Notes under the pieces: model-generated
Database searches by the model: none
What the model saw: the letters and a program-made list of their open reading frames with translations, nothing else
Told to the model about the DNA's origin: nothing
Made by a program: the position numbers and the translations under genes
Shown: positions 58,254 through 64,000 of the stretch, one piece after another
How the letters are laid out: the number at the start of each line of letters is the position of its first letter
Numbering within the stretch: the stretch's first letter is position 1
NCBI GenBank assembly: GCA_914767715.1
Contig: OU612066.1
Span: forward strand, 13,151,001 to 13,215,000
Origin: Membranipora membranacea
Taxonomy: Eukaryota > Bryozoa > Gymnolaemata > Cheilostomatida > Membraniporidae
Reading direction: 5' to 3'
Length of the DNA stretch: 64,000 bases

Positions 58254-60594
58254 ATGCTTTTTTTCGGCCAGATCAAAAAATTGATTTGCTTGTAACTAAC
58301 CTCATAAGGAGGAGCAACTCCTGCTCATCTCGAATCTGCAGACCGTTTTGATCTGCGGCTTTTCGTTCTCCGTCAGCATCCGTTTTAATTAGGGCCACTT
58401 TTGCTATAAAAAAACATGCCAAACGGCAGCATCGAAACATTCAATATCTGTTGGATTCTTATCAAACTCCGACCAGTTCAAGCTCTTATTGACCTCACTC
58501 GACACGCCGAATATTGGAATCTTCGGATTAACAGGGGGGTCACAACGCTGACTTGAAAATCCAAAAATTATACCAAGGGAGGGTATCATGCTTTTTTTTC
58601 GGCCAGATCAAAAAATAGATTTGCTTCTAACTAACTTCATAAGGAGGAGCACCTCCTGCTCATCTCGAAACCGCAGACCGTTTGGCTCTGCGGCTTTTCG
58701 TTCTCCGTCAGCGTCCGTTTTAATTAGGGCCACTTTTGCTATAAAAAAACATGCCAAACGGCAGCATCGAAAAATTAAATCTCTATTGGATTCTTATCAA
58801 ACTCCGTCCAGTTCAAGCTCTTATTGGCCTCATTCAACATGCCGAATATTGGAATCCTCGGATTAACAGGGGGGTCACAACGCTGACTTGAAAATCCAAA
58901 AATTATACCAGGGGGGGTATCATGCTTTTTTTTCGGCCAGATCAGAAAATAGATTTGCTTCTAACTAACCTCATAAGGAGGAGCAACTCCTGCTCATCTC
59001 GAATCTGCAGACTGTTTGGCTCTGCGGCTTACCGTTCTCCATCAGCGTCCGTCTTAATTAGGGCCACTTTTGCAATAAAAAAACATGCCAAGCGGCAGCA
59101 TCGAAAAATTAAATCCTGTTGGATTCTTATCAAACTCCCACCAGTTCAAGCTCTTATTGCCCTCATTCAACACGCCGAATATTGGAATCCTCAAATTAAC
59201 AGGGTGGTCACAGCGCTGACTTGAAAATCCAAAAATTATACCAAGGGAGGGTATCATGCTTTTTTTTCGGCCAGATCAAAAATAGATTTGCTTCTAACTA
59301 ACCTCATAAGGATGAGCAACTCCTGCTCATCTGGAATCTGCAGACCGTTTGGCTCTGCGGCTTTTCGTTCTCCGTCAGCGTCCGTTTTAATTAGGGCCAC
59401 TTTTGCCATAAAAAAACATGCCAAACGGCAGCATCGAAAAATTAAATCTCTTTTGGATTCTTATCAAACTCCGACCAGTTCAAGCTTTTATTGCCCTCAT
59501 TCAACACGCCAAATATTGGAATCTTCGGATTAACAGGGGGGTTACAACGCTGACTTGATAATCCAAAAATTATACCAAGGGAGGGTATCATGCTTTTTTT
59601 TCGGCCAGATCAAAAAATTGATTTGCTTGTAACTAACCTCATAAGGAGGAGCAACTCCTGCTCATCTCGAATCTGCAGACCGTTTTGATCTGCGGCTTTT
59701 CGTTCTCCGTCAGCATCCGTTTTAATTAGGGCCACTTTTGCTATAAAAAAACATGCCAAACGGCAGCATCGAAACATTCAATACCTGTTGGATTCTTATC
59801 AAACTCCGACCAGTTCAAGCTCTTATTGACCTCACTCGACACGCCGAATATTGGAATCTTCGGATTAACAGGGGGGTCACAACGCTGACTTGAAAATCCA
59901 AAAATTATACCAAGGGAGGGTATCATGCTTTTTTTTCGGCCAGATGAAAAAATAGATTTGCTTCTAACTAACCTCATAAGGAGGAGCAACTCCTGCTCAT
60001 CTCGAAACCGCAGACCGTTTGGCTCTGCGGCTTTTCGTTCTCCGTCAGCGTCCGTTTTAATTAGGGCCACTTTTGCTATAAAAAAACATGCCAAACGGCA
60101 GCATCGAAAAATTAAATCTCTGTTGGATTCTTATCAAACTCCGTCCAGTTCAAGCTCTTATTGGCCTCATTCAACATGCCGAATATTGGAATCCTCGGAT
60201 TAACAGGGGGGTCACAACGCTGACTTGAAAATCCAAAAATTATACCAAGGGAGGGTATCATGCTTTTTTTTCGGCCAGATCAGAAAATAGATTTGCTTCT
60301 AACTAACCTCATAAGGAGGAGCAACTCCTGCTCATCTGGAATCTGCAGACCGTTTGGCTCTGCGGCTTTTCGTTCTCCGTCAGCGTCCGTTTTAATTAGG
60401 GCCACTTTTGCTATAAAAAAACATGCCAAACGGCAGCATCGAAAAATTAAATCTCTGTTGGATTTTTATCAAACTCCGACCAGTTCAAGCTCTTATTGCC
60501 CTCATTCAACACGCCGAATATTGGAATCCTCGGATTAACAGGGGTGTCACAATGCTGACTTGAAAATCCACAAATTATACCAAGGGAGGGTATC
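58254..60594 (+). repeat. Tetramer (1,336 bp) HOR, one copy and part of a second
   Basis: Units 58254 and 58588 recur at 59590 and 59925 (shift about 1,336 bp), with CCGTTTTGATCTG, TTGACCTCACTCGACACG and CAACATGCC. Unit 59256 ends with GCCAAATATTGGAATCTTCGG, GGTTACAACG and CTTGATAATCC, the same tail as 57919, so the exchange point lies inside it. Unit 58922 is preceded by CCAGGGGGGGTATC and has GGCTTACCG. Unit 60260 follows with CATCTGGAATC and a GGGGTGTCACAATGC tail. Confidence 0.75.
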
Positions 60595-63500
60595 ATGCTT
60601 TTTTTTCGGCCAGATCAAAAAATAGATTTGCTTCTAACTAACCTCATAAGGAGGAGCAACTCCTGCTCATCTCGAATCTGCAGACCGTTTGGCTCTGCGG
60701 CTTTTCGTTCTCCGTCAGCGTCCGTTTTAATTAGGGCCACTTTTGCTATAAAAAAACATGCCAAACGGCAGCATCGAAAAATTTAATCTCTGTTCGATTC
60801 TTATCAAACTCCGACCTGTTCAAGCTCTTATTGCCCTCATTCAACACGCCGAATATTGGAATCCTCGGATTAACAGGGGGGTCACAACGCTGACTTGAAA
60901 ATCCAAAAATTATACCAAGGGAGGGTATCATGCTTTTTTTTCGGCCAGATCAAAAAATAGATTTGCCTCTAACTAACCTCATAAGGAGGAGCAACTCCTG
61001 CTCATCTCGAATCTGCAGACCGTTTGGCTCTGCGGCTTTTCGTTCTCCGTCAGCGTCCGTTTTAATTAGGGCCACTTTTGCTATAAAAAACATGCCAAAC
61101 GGCAGCATCGAAAAATTAAATCTCTGTTGGATTCTTATCAAACTCCGACCAGTTCAAGCTCTTATTGCCCTCATTCAACACGCCGAATATTGGAATGCTC
61201 GGATTAACAGGGGGGTCACAACGCTGACTTGAAAATCCAAAAATATTACCAAGGGAGGGTATCATGCTTTTTTTTCGGCCAGATCAAAAAATAGATTTGC
61301 TTCTAACTAACCTAATAAGGAGGAGCAACTCCTGCTCATCTCGAATCTGCAGACCGTTTGGCTCTGCGGCTTTTCGTTCTCCGTCAGCGTCCGTTTTAAT
61401 TAGGGCCACTTTTGCTATAAAAAAACATGCCAAACGGCAGCATCGAAACATTCAATATCTGTTGGATTCTTATCAAACTCCGACCAGTTCAAGCTCTTAT
61501 TGCCCTCACTCAACAAGCCGAATATTGGAATCTTCGGATTAACAGGGGGGTCACAACGCTGACTTGAAAATCCAAAAATTATACCAAGGGAGGGTATCAT
61601 GCTTTTTTTTCGGCCAGATCAAAAAATAGATTTGCTTCTAACTAACCTCATAAGGAGGAGCAACTCCTGCTCATCTCGAAACCGCAGACTGTTTGGCTCT
61701 GCGGCTTTTCGTTCTCCGTCAGCGTCCGTTTTAATTAGGGCCACTTTTGCTATAAAAAAACATGCCAAGCGGCAGCATCGAAAAATTAAATCTCTGTTGG
61801 ATTCTTATCAAACTCCGACCAGTTCAAGCTCTTATTGCCCTCATTCAACACGCCGAATATTGGAATGCTCGGATTAACAGGGGGGTCACAAGGCTGACTT
61901 GAAAATCCAAAAATTATACCAAGGGAGGGTATCATGCTTTTTTTTCGGCCAGATCAAAAAATAGATTTGCTTCTAACTAACCTCATAAGGAGGACCAACT
62001 CCTGCTCATCTCGAATCTGCAGACCGTTTGGCTCTGCGGCTTTTCGTTCTCCGTCAGCGTCCGTTTTAATTAGGGCCACTTTTGCTATAAAAAAACATGC
62101 CAAACGGCAGTATCGAAAAATTAAATCTCTGTTCGATTCTCATCAAACTCCGACCAGTTCAAGCTCTTATTGCCCTCATTCAACACGCTGAATATTGGAA
62201 TCCTCGGATTAACAGGGGGGTCACAACGCTGACTTGAAAATCCAAAAATTATACCAAGGGAGGGTATCATGCTTTTTTTTCGTCCAGATCAAAAAATAGA
62301 TTTGCTTCTAACTAACCTCAGAAGGAGGAGCAACTCCTGCTCATCTCGAATCTGCAGACCGTTTGGCTCTGCGGCTTTTCGTTCTCCGTCAGCGTCCGTT
62401 TTAATTAGGGCCACTTTTGCTATAAAAAACATGCCAAACGGCAGCATCGAATAATTAATTCTCTGTTGGATTCTTATCAAACTCCGACCAGTTCAAGCTC
62501 TTATTGCCCTCATTCAACACGCCGAATATTGTAATGCTCGGATTAACAGGGGGGTCACAACGCTGACTTGAAAATCCAAAAATTATACCAAGGGAGGGTA
62601 TCATGCTTTTTTTTCGGCCAGATCAAAAAATAGATTTGCTTCTAACTAACCTCATAAGGAGGAGCAACTCCTGCTCATCTCGAATCTGCAGACCGTTTGG
62701 CTCTGCGGCTTTTCGTTCTCCGTCAGCGTCCGTTTTAATTAGGGCCACTTTTGCTATAAAAAAACATGCCAAACCGCAGCATCGAAAAATTAAATCTCTG
62801 TTGGATTCTTATCAAACTCCGACCAGTTCAGGCTCTTATTGCCCTCATTCAACACGCCCAATATTGGAATGCTCGGATTAACAGGGGCGTCACAACGCTG
62901 ACTTGAAAATCCAAAAATTATACCAAGGGAGGGTATCATGCTCTTTTTTCGGCCAGATCAAAAAATAGATTTGCTTCTAACTAACCTCATAAGGAGGAGC
63001 AACTCCTGCTCATCTCGAATCTGCAGACCGTTTGGCTCTGCGGCTTTTCGTTCTCCGTCAGCGTCCGTTTTAATTAGGGCCACTTTTGCTATAAAAAAAC
63101 ATGCCAAACGGCAGCATCGAAAAATTAAATCTCTGTTCGATTCTTATCAAACTCCGCCCAGTTCAAGCTCTTATTGCCCTCATTCAACACGCCGAATATT
63201 GGAATCCTCGGACTAACAGGGGGGTCACAACGCTGACTTGAAAATCCAAAAATTATACCAAGGGAGGGTATCATGCTTTTTTTTCGGCCAGATCGAAAAA
63301 TAGATTTGCTTCTAACTAACCTCATAAGGAGGAGCAACACCTGCTCATCTCGAATCTGCAGACCGTTCGGCTCTGCGGCTTTTCGTTCTCCGTCAGCGTC
63401 TGTTTTAATTAGGGCCACTTTTGCTATAAAAAAACATGCCAAACGGCAGCATCGAAACATTCAATATCTGTTGGATTCTTATCAAACTCCGACCAGTTCA

Positions 63501-64000
63501 AGCTCTTATTGCCCTCACTCAACAAGCCGAATATTGGAATCTTCGGATTAACAGGGGGGTCACAACGCTGACTTGAAAATCCAAAAATTATACCAAGGGA
63601 GGGTATCATGCTTTTTTTTCGGCCAGATCAAAAATTAGATTTGCTTCTAACTAACCTCATAAGGAGGAGCAACTCCTGCTCATCTCGAAACCGCAGACCG
63701 TTCGGCTCTGCGGCTTTTCGTTCTCCGTCAGCGTCCGTTTTAATTAGGGCCACTTTTGCTATAGAAAAACATGCAAAACGGTAGCATCGAAAAATTAAAT
63801 CTCTGTTGGATTCTTATCAAACTCCGTCCAGTTCAAGCTCTTATTGGCCTCATTCAACACGCCGAATATTGGAATCCTCGGATTAACAGGGGGGTCACAA
63901 CGCTGACTTGAAAATCCAAAAATTATACCAAGGGAGGGTATCATGCTTTTTTTTCGGCCAGATCAAAAAATAGATTTGCTTCTAACTAACCTCATAAGGA
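60595..64000 (+). repeat. Right-hand divergent monomers, with a weak hexamer echo
   Basis: Unit starts 60595, 60930, 61264, 61599, 61934, 62269, 62603, 62938, 63273, 63608 and 63943 (cut by the window edge). Units 61264 and 61599 resemble 63273 and 63608 at 2,009 bp, sharing CAACAAGCCG in the first of each pair. Otherwise the units carry private changes: ATATTACC before 61264, AGGACCAAC in 61934, CGTCCAG and CTCAGAAGG in 62269, AAACCGCAGC in 62603, ATGCTCTTTTTTC in 62938 and ATGCAAAACGGTAGC in 63608. Such divergence is usual in older, less homogenised parts of an array. Confidence 0.75.

Larger units (their letters stand above)
1..64000. repeat. Satellite DNA array, ~335 bp monomer, about 191 tandem copies filling the window
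   Basis: Every stretch of the window is a copy of one ~335 bp unit, head to tail, all in the same orientation, with no unique sequence between copies. Phase marks (ATG, or GTG/AAG in variants) run from 37, 372, 707, 1045 to 63273, 63608, 63943: 191 periods averaging 334.6 bp. Most units are 333-336 bp; a few are 338-339 bp because of a 4 bp insertion, and one is 324 bp. Copies differ by scattered substitutions plus length changes in the T8, A7 and G6 homopolymers. GC is about 43% in the first unit. Such arrays are known from centromeric and pericentromeric heterochromatin of eukaryotes; the exact location and species are inference. I do not recognise the family by name. No gene, RNA gene or mobile element interrupts it. 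Confidence 0.98.

Noticed and set aside
37-63551. Some 90-100 codon plus-strand ORFs starting at the ATG of each monomer, each preceded by a Shine-Dalgarno-like GGGAGGG
   Set aside because: They are the same satellite sequence read in one frame. Copies are broken by homopolymer indels, by the CCATAAG stop in h5, and by GTG or AAG at the start. The G-rich linker is part of the repeat, and nothing else suggests a bacterial gene context.
2071-63609. Minus-strand ORFs of 61-67 codons (and 111-117 codons near 59741 and 63125)
   Set aside because: They are antisense readings of the same repeat, and the long ones arise from a chance loss of a stop in single copies. No recognisable domain was seen.
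1-64000. CRISPR array
   Set aside because: The period is about 335 bp and the whole unit is repeated. There are no short repeats alternating with unique spacers.
1-64000. Transposon or retroelement inside the array
   Set aside because: I saw no insertion, target-site duplication, terminal repeat or transposase-like frame. Every monomer joins directly to the next.
1-64000. Ribosomal intergenic spacer or tandem tRNA/snRNA genes
   Set aside because: No rRNA, tRNA cloverleaf or snRNA-like sequence is present in the monomer, and no larger unit alternates with it.
1-64000. Telomeric or microsatellite repeats
   Set aside because: No short tandem motif such as TTAGG or TTAGGG arrays occurs. Only homopolymers of up to nine bases were seen.

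Overview
The whole 64 kb window is one uninterrupted tandem array of a single satellite DNA family. The repeat unit is 334-335 bp. Taking a recurring ATG as the phase mark, I count 192 starts from base 37 to base 63943. That is 191 complete periods with a mean of 334.6 bp, and both window edges lie inside the array. I found no protein-coding gene, tRNA, rRNA, transposon, CRISPR array or unique spacer on either strand. The short reading frames present in almost every unit (about 92 codons on +, about 61-63 on -) are by-products of a repeated sequence and are not annotated as genes.

Organism: long homogeneous arrays of a complex ~335 bp monomer with nested higher-order repeats (HORs) are typical of eukaryotic pericentromeric or centromeric heterochromatin. 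The monomer is about 43% GC and carries about 14 CpG, close to chance expectation. This suggests a genome with little CpG methylation, for instance an insect or other invertebrate. I cannot name the species and did not recognise the family.

Layout: (a) 1-8.4 kb: a 4,694 bp (14-monomer) duplication, a 668 bp dimer duplication and a 1,680 bp pentamer duplication. (b) 8.4-12.1 kb: mixed monomers, with 9.75-11.1 kb copying 6.1-7.4 kb. (c) 12.1-15.1 kb: a hexamer, copied once and partly. (d) 15.1-17.8 kb: a 1,003 bp trimer. (e) 17.8-21.8 kb: a 2,008 bp hexamer in two copies. (f) 20.7-33.7 kb: a 6,686 bp (20-monomer) HOR in two copies, with one extra 334 bp monomer at the junction. (g) 33.7-38.5 kb: shuffled older blocks and another 1,003 bp trimer. 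(h) 38.5-56.6 kb: dominated by a 2,007 bp hexamer of six distinguishable subunits (called h1-h6 here), plus an 8,366 bp duplication. (i) 56.6-60.6 kb: a mixed zone with a 1,336 bp tetramer. (j) 60.6-64 kb: monomers with many private substitutions and weaker HOR structure.

The history is legible. Subunit-specific variants are inherited as linked sets, and several monomers are clear mosaics whose two halves belong to different subunits. This is the footprint of unequal crossing-over and short gene conversion. Each monomer also holds a short dyad AGGAG-CAA-CTCCT, a second dyad GCAGA-N9-TCTGC, a 9-bp inverted repeat CCGTTTGGC/GCCAAACGG, a TATAAAA element and a CENP-B-box-like site. The function of these elements is unknown. 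No new enzymatic or defence system is encoded here; what deserves attention is the repeat architecture.
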